From assembly GCA_035236585.1 (NCBI GenBank), contig CP141127.1, positions 76,055,495 to 76,119,494 of the forward strand: a stretch of 64,000 nucleotides of DNA. The letters are read 5' to 3'. The position numbers and the translations under genes were made by a program. This stretch comes from Warburgia ugandensis. Its lineage: Eukaryota > Streptophyta > Magnoliopsida > Canellales > Canellaceae. Every line of letters starts with the position of its first letter. Position 1 is the first letter of the stretch. Below the pieces are notes generated by a model. The model worked only from the letters and a program-made list of their open reading frames with translations. It was not told the DNA's origin and searched no databases. Below are positions 29,300 through 41,719 of the stretch, piece after piece.

Positions 29300-31165
29300 A
29301 GAGGGTGATTTAGGAAAGACACTAGTATAAGTAAGGACATGTGATTAGGGTTTCTAACAGGCACCTAGGGTTTTCCCCGAGGGGGAGGTTTAAGATTGGG
29401 AAGGAGCTGATGGCCAGCCAGTGGGTGGTTCTCGCTCCTTACAAAAAAAACTTCCGCTTCTTCTTTTTCCCCATATTTCTGATATTGGACGAAGGATTTC
29501 TCTTCTTTTACCTTCTCTCTCTCTCGTATTTTGCCGTGTTTCCTTTTATATTTTTCATGGAGGACTATGATGATATCACAAGGTTCGCTCGTCATAATGG
29601 CCATTTTGGATGCCTTGCCGAAAGATCCATATTCTGAGTTCTCTATCCAATTTCCTTTGCATTGCTTCTCGATTGTCTTCTCTTATTTTCATGGAAGATT
29701 TGATGCCAAATAATCTTCGTAGACTTATAGATTTTCCTGACAATTTACAAATATTACAAGCTTTCAATAGATTTTCTTTGCAAAGTATTAGCAATTTTAT
29801 TAGATTTTCCTTGACATTTAGGCAAGTTTCAGGTGCGTCAAATAGATTTACTACTCAACAATGTAAGAAGCAGAGATAGGCTTTGCGATTCAATCCTTTG
29901 GAGTATTTGGGGATGCAATGTTGCGATGATGAGTTATGGTTGATCGAGAGCATCCTCTACGTGGGGGATGCTTGATGGGATGTCAAACCTGAGCGGTTAC
30001 CTGAGCGACATTCTTCCCCACATCTCTTCGATATTCATGGTCATGTATTAAACCAAGAATTTGGATGTTATGTTCTGTTGAGGTACCCCGAAAGTCTCTC
30101 CTCTTCCACGAAATGAAATGATGAAATAAGAATATGAAATAAGAACCAGAGTAGTGGTCTTGCATGGTTCGCGGGCCTTGGTTTGATGAAGGAATTTCTC
30201 GCAAGTGTTTAGTAATATGAGATACAAATTGATATAAAACTGTTATGTGATGTAAAACTACGAGTCTTAAGATGATCTGGTAGCTTCTCTTCCTACGCTT
30301 TAATAGACCAACAGCTAACAACATGTTTTTCCCTGCAGGTGTTGAAAAAATGTAGATTCAAATTGCCTTGCCAGTGGAACCGGCCCCCTGCTGTACGATC
30401 CCTTGGCATCTTATTGACAGGGAAACGAGGTTGGGTCTAGATTGCATGGCGGCCAAAAGCCAGTTGCAAGGATAATTTTTTCATTTCGAAATTCCATTTT
30501 CAACCAAATCCGGACTATTTCCATAGTGTTTCTCAGGATTTAATGCCCCAGTGACGTACGAGTCTTTGTTCCAAGTCTGCACCCTCTGTCCCGTTAGGGA
30601 ATGGTTGGATAGATCTAAAGAGTGGGTGAGTGGGTAACTTTGTAATTCTTCGCCTGCAAGCGCGTACCAAAAACAAAGAGGTTAATTTGCCATTTTTTCT
30701 CTCAGTCCAGTAAAGCTCTAATGCCGATTACTGCTTCGTAGATGAATGTCATAGCTTGCAAGACGAATGCACCTTTGTCAACTAAAAGAGCATCAGGTGT
30801 TTAACAGTGGTTAAGTTCCCGCGTGAAGCATTGGTTGAAGATGAATAAATGGAACTCGGAGATGAATATTTTAAGCCCATACTGCACTCAATGCTTACGG
30901 TTCCTATAGAGTTTTTGCACGAATCTTCAAGTGTACCACAACGGAGAATATTTAATAATAGATTGATCAACAGCACCGAAATGCCTAAAAATGGTACTAC
31001 AAGTTTCCCATTTCACCCCGCTATGCACTCTAAAGTGAGGATGTTGCTCACTTCAGCATGCATCTGGAGTGCAGCTAAACACCCTTCGAGTGAGTTAGAG
31101 CTTCATGACCGCAAGCAAAGATTAAATGTGGGTACCGGCAAATATCGTTTCGATAATATGTAAAG
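29300..31165 (+). other. Unassigned higher-GC region; possible gene or pseudogene
   Basis: This stretch is less AT-rich than its surroundings and shares nothing I can see with the transposons here. A CT-rich leader (29505-29525) precedes an ATG at 29559, giving MEDYDDITRFARHNG and stopping after 26 codons. Another ATG at 29691 opens 62 codons starting MEDLMPNNLRR. Near 29914 a frame reads CCDDELWLIESILYVGDA before a stop. Near 30331 a good splice acceptor (tttttccctgcag) precedes an open stretch reading CRFKLPCQWNRPPAVRSLG. At 30849-31163 is a 104-codon ORF from MELGDEYFKPILHS. I recognise none of these. It may be a decayed gene, a non-coding transcript or chance. Confidence 0.25.
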
Positions 31166-32161
31166 TATAGGCATATCGCACTAGATATCTCTAATACTGA
31201 ATTTCCATTCTTTATCTCATGCATTTCCCATCCTGCTATTAAAATCCATAATAATTCTGAAAACAGTCTTCTCTATGCGCTATCAATTCTATATATATAT
31301 ATATATAAAGAAATGCCTGAGTCATCCCAGACCATCTTAGGAGATTCATAATATTTATCTATCATACCATTTACATCTCAGTCCCAAAATTTATCTGCAG
31401 TGGCTATTAACGTGATTTATGGAAAAAAGAAAAGTTGCTTCTCTTGAAAAAGAAAATGGTTCTCTTAGTAATTAATGACAACTCTCTCTCAAAAGTAGGT
31501 GACTAGTCTAAACAAAAGAAGATTCATTATGAACAACAAAGGTGTCAAATATCACTTCCAACCACCACCTCTCAAATCCCTAGGATAGTCCAAGGAAGCT
31601 CCACTTCATCCTAACGCCATGTCACATGAAAACCTTCAAGGCTCCGAGTGGAGATAAGGTCCGTATCAAAATGCTAAACAGATTGGGAACATGTTACAAC
31701 ACGAATCTGGCTCAAGAAAACTCATAGGCAAAGAGAGATCACAGCTAAATCATTTCAACACAAATCACTGTATTTGCTACCAGAACAGTAAAAAGCAAAC
31801 AAAAAGCCATGACAAATGAAAACGAACTGGCTATCACACTGAGGGTAGTTTCTTGGTAGAACGTTTAACTACAACCAAGTAGGTGCTTAAGTTTACAAGT
31901 TCATATGTGATCATCGTCAAGGTACTTTACACAGACAGGTAGAAGGGTGGCCTTTTGATAAGAAACAGATGATTTACGGACTTCCAATCTTGTTTTAGAG
32001 GCTGCAAATATGAAAGTCGGATGTTGCAGCTGGGAAGCTGTACTCTTACCACATTTGGAGCCTATTCTCCATGCCAATTTCTTTAAAGTCAGACTTGTGA
32101 TTATGATCTTTTATTTTGTTTAGACCTTCATTGAATGCTTGGAGCAAGGAGATGTCTTTTC
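31166..32161 (-). other. 3' flank and probable 3' UTR of the phosphatase gene
   Basis: No ORF of note. A possible polyadenylation signal, AATAAA on the minus strand, lies at 32110-32115, about 47 bp past the stop codon. The true transcript end cannot be fixed from sequence. A short (AT)n run lies near 31288-31306. Confidence 0.45.
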
Positions 32162-35100
32162 CTAGTTCTGTTTCTGAACTGAGACCTCCCCTTCGCCTGC
32201 CAAGAAACGGACAACTACACAGGTGATGTTATCTGCACTGCCTCTTTGATAAGCTTCCTGCATCAGTCTCTTTGCAGCCTGTTCTGGATCATCAATGGGT
32301 TTAATCATTGCAACAGCCTCCTGAAATATTTCAGAAACCCGTAGAAAAGGAATCAGGCTTATTGTAAGTAAAACACAATGCGCATCAAAAACCACCAAAA
32401 TAAAAAGGACATTGTATGACAAACCTCATTTGTGACAACATCCCACACTCCATCACTTGCAAGGATAAGAAAGTCAAGGGAGTTATCAACCACCTCTTCC
32501 TGCAAATTCCACAAATGCAAATTATCCATGAAGCATAATAATGGCTTATAGAAAAGTTTAAAAGCAGCACGTGTTTAAGTCATGTCTGTCTTTTTTCTCT
32601 TCAGAAACAAAATTTTGAGGCCAACGAGTAGCATTATATCCCCAATTTGAAACTATTAAGCATACTTGCACTTTCAAACACCAAAGCTACAAGTTGACAC
32701 TGCTCTGTATGTCTATTACATGAGCAAGTGAATGGAACTGCAATAGCAATTGTTCACACATCAGTGGGCTAGTGCTCCAAACATACATTTAAATTAAGAA
32801 TGAGAGACTTATGACAATCAGTCTCAACATCAGTACCTGAATCTCAGGATCTGCAACCACATATTGCTTCAAAAGCCTATCACCAAATGCACGAGAAACT
32901 GCAAGAACACCACCAACTCGCCACGTACCTGCAGTTGTCATAACAATCATATAAAATGTTATGAAAATACTTAACTTAGCAAGATAAACAGATGCAACCA
33001 TCCCTTACCAGCCCACATCACAAAGCCTCCAGCATCCTCAATCCGCTGCCTTTCATCAGTTTGGTCAGGCTTGTGATCTCGTGAAACAGCTATAGCTGCA
33101 GGAAGAAACAAGAGGACTCAAGACAGTGGGTCACAAAAAACAATGATCAGCGGGAACAAGAGACTTCCAGAACTAACGGCACATATACATAGCCTGAAAA
33201 ACTACATGGTTGCAGCATCAATGAAAAAATAAGTATCACCGGAAAAGATTGTCTGTAAACCATTTAGGCACAACTGTCCAGCAAGGACCAAGCTAGTTGA
33301 ATTCCTACATGTTCCCTAACTGAGATAATGACATAGGATTAAAAGACAGAGTTTTCTGTTCTTTGGAATGAATTAATGGTTAAATGTTCTGTCCTGACAT
33401 GTATAAACAGTTATTCACTTAATCTCACAGTAAGAGTGAATCAGGGCATCTGACTCAATCAAATAGGTCCAAAAGCACTCTTAACCATGGCCTAACATAT
33501 GGAGACAGAGACTCAGTTAGCCATGAAGATGTAACCGGATACCAGAGTCAATTGGAAGGGGGAAGACATGAAAGCGTTTTGATCCTTTTGAAGTTATGGT
33601 TCTACTAACTGTCGTGATGTTTTAATTCACCATATTCATAAGAAGTGTATAACTACCGTAATTAACTGTTTCAACCACCTACAAGTTGCACCTTTAATCA
33701 CTATTTTCTTTCTTTTATTATCATACTCATTAAAAAACCCAGTGTCATGAGAGAGTCAAGGACCCATTGGATTTTGTTCTCCATGAAAAAACATAACAGT
33801 TTAGTGCTTGTGGCCTTCTGCATCACAGACTTGGAATACAACTTATCTTGACCAACTTCGATAAAAAAATGAGACAACAGCACCAGTAAGAAATTCTATT
33901 AATAAGAAAAGAAAAAAGGTTAATCAGAACCTTATACCAGCCAAAAATCACAGAGGATGAGATTAAATGCACTTCTGAATCCACATGCACCAGTTCTTGC
34001 CAATGCATAGACAATATACCATCCAGAAAGCCTTATGCTGACTTATACAGGTTGGAGGTAGTTCTCAGTTCAAATTCCTCTGGCTGCCTGCATTGGATAT
34101 AACAGCCTCATACACCTCATAGATCTGGTAACTTTTATCATAGGGTTGGTGTCTGTGCAAATGGTAAGGGAGTAAGGGACATAGCCTTCTAACTTCCCAC
34201 AAGAATTATACAAATCATCATCATCATCAAGACCTTATCTCAAATTAGCGGTCGGCCATATGAATCTTATTCCTACATTCCTCGCTATTAAGTACCATGG
34301 CTTCATTTAGTCCCAAAGTTTTTAAATCTTTCCTCACCACTTCTATCCATGTTCTTTTGGGCCTTCCCCTTGCCCTTTTAGAACCTTCTACTTGCATTAC
34401 CTCACTCCTTCTAATTGGTGCCATTTTCGGTCTCCTTTGGATATGTCCAAACCATCTAAGTCTAATCTCCTTCATCTTGTTACCTATTGGTGCTACCCCT
34501 AAATTTCCTCCAATATTTTCATTCATAATTCTATCATTTCTTGTCTTACCACTTATCCATCTCAACATCCTCATTTCTACGACGTTCATCCTATGAGCAT
34601 GATGTTCCTTAACTGCCCAACACTCTGATCCATAGAGCATGACCGCACCATATGACCATCCTATAGAATTTTCCTTTTAATTTGAGTGGCACCTGCACAT
34701 AAAACTCCAGATGCACATCTCCATTTGTTCCAACCCGCTTGGATTCTTTGGGTAACCTCCCTCTCAATCTCTCCACTCTCATGAATCATTGATCCTAAGT
34801 ACCAAAAGTGGTCTTTCACAGGGACTTCTTGGTTATCAATCTTGATTGGTGTTGCACTCTGATAGATGATCCAATAGATTTCAATTTCAACAAGAATTCT
34901 GATACAGAGTTACAATTGCAATCAGTATGCAAATGCAGAACTATCTTGGTTTTGTTCTGTATGCGTTTTTTTTTCTTTCTAACTATTACATTGTCTAGCT
35001 TTTGAGAAGCTAGAACCTCCACTTCCTTTCTTCAAGCTATCCTCCGCTACTTCTGTTCCCTCCTTCCTCTTCAATCTGTAACTGCCTTTTGAAATATCTA

Positions 35101-38100
35101 ACTGAAGTAACTGCCTCTACAGATTGTAAACAGATATAACTGCATGTTGTTTACTTTTTATCCTTCTTTTTGTATAGTATTTTCCAAATCTACCTTCTTT
35201 AGGTTCAGTCACCCCCTAACAGTGCCACCTTGTCCTCAAGGTGGAAGTCAGGGAATTGCCTGTGAATGTCTTCCAATGGTTCCCACATGCTGTCATGGTC
35301 TGGAAGATCTTCCCACTGGATGAGTACTTTGAATTGTCCATTAGGAGATTGCCTAATGTCTTTGATGGCTGCTGGGTATGCATTCATTTCGAGTTCTTCA
35401 TTTAAGGCCTATGGTAGGGGTTGAGGCTTTAGAGTTAGTTCACAAGCTGGCTTGAGCTGAGATACATGAAAAACAAGATGTAATTTAGCCTGTGGTGGTA
35501 GCTCCAGTTTATAAGCTACTTGTCCAATCCTTTCTATAATGGCATGAGGGCCGTAATAGTTGGGATGTAGTTTCTCAATGAGCTTTGTTGAGAGTTATTT
35601 GAAACGATAAGGTTGGAGTTTCAAATAGACATAGTCCCCTGGTTGGAAAGTGAGAGAACGGCAACGTGTATCTACGTGCCTTTTCATCTTCATCTGCGTT
35701 GTCTCTAAATTCTTCTTGAGTTCACTTAAAATTGAATCACGGTTAGCCAGCTGTTGATTAACTTCACCAATGACTCTCCCCCTGTAAAAGTCAGCAACTT
35801 GGGTTGCTCTCTTCCATGTAAAGCCTGGAAAGGTGTCATTCTTGTTGAATGTAGGTAAGTAGTATTGTACCAATATTCTGCCCAACAGATCCACTTGGGC
35901 CAAGACATCAGTTTGTTACCAATGAAATATCGTAAATATGTTTCCAATCATCTATTTACAACTTCTGTCTGCCCATCAGTTTGAGGATGGTATGAAGAAC
36001 TCATCTTGAGAGCTGTTCCTACCTGCTTAAACAGTTCAGTCCATAATTGGCTGATGAAGACCCTATCTCTGTTGGATACAATAGAATGGGGATAACCAGA
36101 TAGTCTAACAACTTCTTTGTTAAAGATGTTTGCTACTTCTTTGGCTGTGTAAGGGTAACGAGAAGAATGAAATGGCTGTACTTTGTTAATCGATTAACAA
36201 CTACTAACACCGTGTCATAACCCTGTGCTGATGAAAACCATGGACAACTCACTCCAAACTTCCTTGGGAATGGGAAGAGGCTAAAGAGGACCTGCTGGTT
36301 TATTAGCTATGTATTTGTTTCTTTGGCAGATATCACAAGTGGATATGAAATTCTGAATATCCTATCCCATTCCCTCCCAATGAAGCACCTGGGATATGCG
36401 TTTATAAGTGCATGTGATCCCTGAATGCCCTCCTCCTAGTGTGGAATGGAATTCTTGTAAGAAGATTGGAATGCAAGGTGCAGACTTTGGAATAACCAGT
36501 TTTCCATGGATTAGTAAAAGACCCCTTTTCAGTGTGTACCCTGGTTGGCTATCTGGATTTGCCAAGAGGTCCTGAATAATAAGACAAATGTGAGGATCTT
36601 CTTGTATTTCAGCAGCTAATGAATCCAAATTGTCACATCAAACCACTGATAGGGCAAGGTGATGTAATAGAAGATCGCCCTCTTCCATAGGCTGTGATCC
36701 ACTATCTATCGTTTCCTCCTCCTTTGTTTTCCTGTTCGAAGGGTTGATGGTGGAGTACTCCTGACGCCGAGACAAAGCATCAGCGACTCGATTATCTGAT
36801 CCTGGCTTATACTGAATGACAAAGTTATACCTAATGAGTTTGGTTAACCACTTTTGTTGTTCTTCATTCAGCAGTTGTTGATCCATGAAGAACTTGAGAC
36901 TTTTTTGGACGGTATGAATAATGAAACGTCTTCCCATGAGGAAATGTCTCCACTTCTGTACAGCAAGAACTGTAGCCATCAGTTCCTTTTCATAAACTGA
37001 TTTAGCTTGTGATCGAAGGGAGAGAGACTAGCTGAAGAAAGCAATTGGTCTACCCTCTTGCATGAGGATAGCCCCAATTCCTTTTCCTGATGCATCAGTT
37101 TCCAACACAAAGGTTTTTGAAAAATCGGGTATGGCTAATACAGGAACCAATGTCATGGCTTTTTTCAATGTCTCAAACGCCTCCTGACTTTCTGTAATCC
37201 AAATGAAGCCATCTTTCTTAAGTAATTTTGTTAATGGAGCAGTAATGATTCCATAGCTTCTTACAAATCTTCGATAATGGCCAAAAATCCACAAAGTGCT
37301 TTGGCGTCTTTGGGGATGGGCCATGATAACATATATTCTATCTTGGATTCATCAGCTTCAACCCCTTTCTTAGATATAATATGTCCTAAGTACTCCAAAG
37401 AAGGTTGTGCAAATGAACACTTCTTTCTATTGGCAACGAGCTGATGTTCTTCCAACAATTTCAGAACAATAGCAATATGCTCTAAGTGAAGAGAAAGGTT
37501 ACTACTATATATTAAAATATCATCAAAGAAGACACGGACAAATTTGCGTAGATGGGGATGAAATACCTCGTTCATGAACACTTGAAAGGTGGCTGGTGCA
37601 TTAGTTAGCTCAAAAGGCATAACCAAGAATTCATAGTGCCCTTCATGAGTTTAAAAGGCTATTTTGGCTATGTCATTCTTGATTCGAATCTGATAATAGC
37701 TTGATTTCAAGTCTAGCTTTGAGAAAATGGTAGCTCCACCTAATTCGTTCAGCAATTCATCTATCGTTGGAATCGGAAATTTGTCAAGCACTGTCACCTT
37801 ATTTAGAGCCCTATAATCCCCACAAAATCTCCAACCCCCATCTTTCCTTTTGACCAACAGCACTGGGCTAGAGAAAGAGCTTTTGCTGGGTTGAATGATA
37901 CCTACATTCAGCAATTCCTTTTTGATCTTTTCAATTTCATCTTTCTGTAAATGCAGATATCTATATGGCCTGCTATGAGAAGGTTGTGTTCCTTCTACCA
38001 ACCTAATGGTATGATTATGAGAATGAGGAACTGGCAATCCTAAAGGTTGATCAAATACTTTTGAAAATTGCTGTAGGAGGGAGTCTATAGCTGATCGGCT

Positions 38101-40860
38101 ACCTTCATGTGACTGGCCTTTATCTGCTTCCATTCCTCTATATTCAATCATACACCCAAATTCAGCTTTAGGAATGACCCGAAGGATCGATTTAAAGAAG
38201 ACCATAGAACAAGATAGAGTCGGATCTCCTTTCAAGATGATCTGTCGCTTGTCCACTCTGAAACGCATAGTTAAATCACGAAAATTTGTAGAAATATCCC
38301 CCAATGTCTGTAACCATGCTATCCCCAACACAGTATCTGCCCTCCTAAGTTGAAGGGGTGGAAGTCTTGGACCACCTAGATACTGCCTAGATCTAGGCTT
38401 AATTGCCTGCAGATACCCTCTCCTCTAATGCAGTGGCCGTCACCCCACTGTACCCCAAATCGCCTTGATCGATCCACCTCTAGCCAAAGTTCTTGGACGA
38501 GGTGATTTGATATGAAATTGTGGGAAGCTCCACTATCAATCAAAATGACTACCCTTCTTCTTCCAATCGAACCAGTGACCTTCATAGTACTGCCGGACGT
38601 GAATCCGGAGATGGAGTTCAGGGATAACTCCAAGGATTGGTTATCCCTTTTCCGTGTGTCGTCCCCCTCCGTGAAAGGTAATGAGATGGTTTCCAGCTCC
38701 TCTGCTTCGTCGGCGGCGAGGATCAAGATCTATAACTGCCAGTTTTTACAACAGTGGCCTGGCTGGTACTTTTCATCGCACCTATAGCATAACCCTAGTG
38801 ATCTCCCTATTTGCAGCTCGGAATCAGTGAGCCTCCTAAAATTTTCTTTTCTTCCGGCAATAGGTTCATCGGGGGGTTTTTCCCGTTTGTTTTCCGATTG
38901 GAAACCCTGGTTTCAATCATTTCCGCGGAAGACAACGGGCAATTTATGAAATTGCCCTTGAGACCCTCTTTCCGTCGAGCCTGACTTCGACTGGATCTGG
39001 GTGGGCTCAAATACTCACGGTCCAACCTCGTTTCTTGCTGGACAGGCTCGTATCTGGTCCAGGGCCCAGTTCTTTTCCTCTATCTTCTGGGCTAACTCCA
39101 TAAGCCCAGATAAAGATCCAGGCCTGAAAATCCTGAGCTCGGCCTTGATCTCATCTCAGAGCCCATTCAAGAACGTGCCTCTCAGCAGTTCATCAGAAAG
39201 GCCTTCGAGCTGGCCAGAAAGTTGCTCGAACGCCCAGAGATACTCGGAGACGGTACCCCTCTGTTTCAACGCCAGTAGAGCTTCGTAATCATCTTCACAC
39301 TGGGATGATCTGAATCTCCTCAACAGGGACAATCGAAGAGAAGCCCAAGATCAGAAAGGGATTCTTGATTCTATCCACAAGAACTAGTTGAGGGCATCTC
39401 CCTCTATGCACACCGCCGCTACTGAGACCTCTTCCTCGGCTATGCGGCTGATCTGGAAGTAACTTTTTGCGTGACAAACCCAGCCACAGGGTTCTTGGCC
39501 GTCGAATACTGGAAGATCCAGTTTCTGGCCTGGCTAGCTTTGACGCTGATGGAGTTCTTGCTCGACAGGGTTCCGATGTTGATCGTCTGAGGTCTCCTCT
39601 ACTTCTGTGTTCCTCGTGCGACCTCAACTTTCTTCCGAAACATCCCTGTTCTTGATCCGCTCCCTTATCTCTACCAAGTAGTCACCTAAGGCATCAACAT
39701 TTGTCTGTAATCTTCCCATATGATCCCTCAATTCTCCTATCTCCCCTCTCACGCCCTCCAATTCCTTCTCCATGCTTTCTGTTCTCTCCATTCTGGTGTT
39801 AACCATTCCCAGGTTTTGAACCGGCTCTGATACCACTGATAGATAATCCAATAGATTTCAATTTCAACAAGAATTCTAATATAGAGTTACAATTACAATC
39901 AGTAAGCAAATGCAAAACTATCTTGGTTCTGTTCTGTATGCGTTTTCTTTTTCTTTCTAACTATTACATTCTCTAACTTTTGAGCTAGAACCTCCACTTC
40001 CTTTCTTTAAGCTATCCTCCTCTCCTTTTGTTCCTTCCTTCCTCTTCCATCTGTAACTGCCTTTTGAAATATCTAACTGAAGTAACTGCCTCTACAGATT
40101 GTAAACAGATATAACTACATGTTGTTTACTTTTTATCCTTACTTCTTTTTGTATATTATTTTTCAAATCTACCTTCTTTAGGTTCAGTTGATGTAACACA
40201 CTCCTACTCCTCTCCTTGCTAAAATTGCATTTCATATATTCTGTCTTTGTTCAGCTGATTTTAAATCTTTTAAATTCTAATGCTTCTCTCCATAACTATA
40301 GCTTTATGTTTACACCCTCCCTTGTCTCATCAAGTATGACTATATCATCTATAAATAGCATGCACTAGGGAATCTCCTCGTGCAGATGTTTTATTAATTC
40401 ATCCATAACCAACGTAAAAAGGTATGGGTTCAATGCCGATTGTTGATGCAATCCTACAGTGACAAGAAAATCACCAATCTCACCACTAGTAGTCTTAACA
40501 TTTGTTACCACTCCCTCGTACATATCTTTAATTATGTTCTATATATCCCTGCAAGGACAGAATTAGAAAAGAAAATATTAGAGGAAATTTAAGGGCAGCA
40601 CCAATAGGTAATAAGATGAGAGAGATTAGACTTAGATGGTTTGGACATGTCCAAAGGAGACCAACAACGGCACCAGTTCGAAGGAGTGAGGCAATACAAG
40701 TAGAAGGCTCTAAAAGGGTAAGGGGAAGGCCCAAAAGAACATGGATAGAAGTGGTGAGGAAAGATTTAAAAACTTTGAGACTAAATGAAACTATGGTATT
40801 TAATCGAGTGGAATGGAGGAATAAGATTCATGTGGCCGACCCCTAATTGGGATAAGGTCT

Positions 40861-40900
<40 letters not shown>

Positions 40901-41684
40901 ACCCCTGCGAAACCCCTTTCTCGCCCAACACTCCATATTAACACAAATAAATATACTGGCTTATTCATTGAAACTGGAATTGGTGCTATATGAAAGATCC
41001 AAGATCTGAGCATAACATATCCAAGTGTTATCCAAAAACAGAAACATGCTATATATATCGATGCCTCCAAATCATAGATGAACATTCTGTTACTTTTGTC
41101 AAACAAAAAGAAACATATACAACCAATGCTTTTCATTGACATGGGAGCTTAACAGCAATTTGCACATTTTTATTGCTGAGAACAGCCACATGAACTGATC
41201 TACTGGGTCAGAGCATTGCCTGAATGATCTAAGATCCAGTTTTCTACAATTTCCTTAGTACTACTTAATTCCTGACTCTAAATAATTCTTGGCATATCTT
41301 GAAAACATATGCTCAAATCTCAAAAACGTCTTTTAACATCCCAACATCTTCACACACCTCAAGACTAGTCAACCCTCAATACCTCCTCTTTTCATCTACA
41401 TTTAATATTTCCAATAAAGCTCGTTGCATGAAGCACTTGCATGTGGGTGGGGGGGGAAGGGTCAGACCACAAAGGGTCTATAGTAAGGAGCCTTGCATTT
41501 TTACAAGAGACTATTTCCACACCTCAAGGTCATACAATGACCTGAAGAAATATAGTCATTCAATTCATTGAACACACAACAGAAAAGCTAAATACCATCT
41601 GTAGACTCCAGTAACCACAAAGAAAGGCACCACCAGGCCAGAAACTGTAACGGTGATGTCTCCCAATAAATTTCCACCTTTAAG

Positions 41685-41719
<35 letters not shown>

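Larger units (their letters stand above)
34855..40203 (-). mobile_element. Small Ty3/gypsy chromovirus-type element (Reina-like)
   Basis: The element is 34860-40198 on the minus strand, flanked by target duplications cactc at 34855-34859 and 40199-40203. LTRs are short: 34860-35211 (3' LTR) and 39837-40198 (5' LTR). Right next to the 5' LTR, ccggctctgatacca on the plus strand is the complement of the initiator tRNA-Met primer site. ccccctaac next to the 3' LTR is the complementary polypurine tract. A length of 5.3 kb, LTRs of about 360 bp, a gag start of MVNTRMER and a C-terminal chromodomain-like segment fit the Reina group of chromoviruses. The 5' LTR has about 8 extra bases near its start. 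Confidence 0.9.
34214..40943 (-). mobile_element. RTE LINE, 5'-truncated, split by two later insertions
   Basis: Three pieces make one element, as judged by comparison with the LINE at 434-3352: 34214-34859 (3' end with its ATG/GAT tail, and the last codons including [10 protein letters not shown] and [12 protein letters not shown]), 40199-40552, and 40901-40943. It breaks off at the match to position 1463 of that copy, so the endonuclease and the N-terminal part of the reverse transcriptase are absent. Frameshifts are present near 34650 and later. It is the host of the Ty3/gypsy element at 34860-40198 and of the RTE copy at 40553-40900. Confidence 0.9.
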
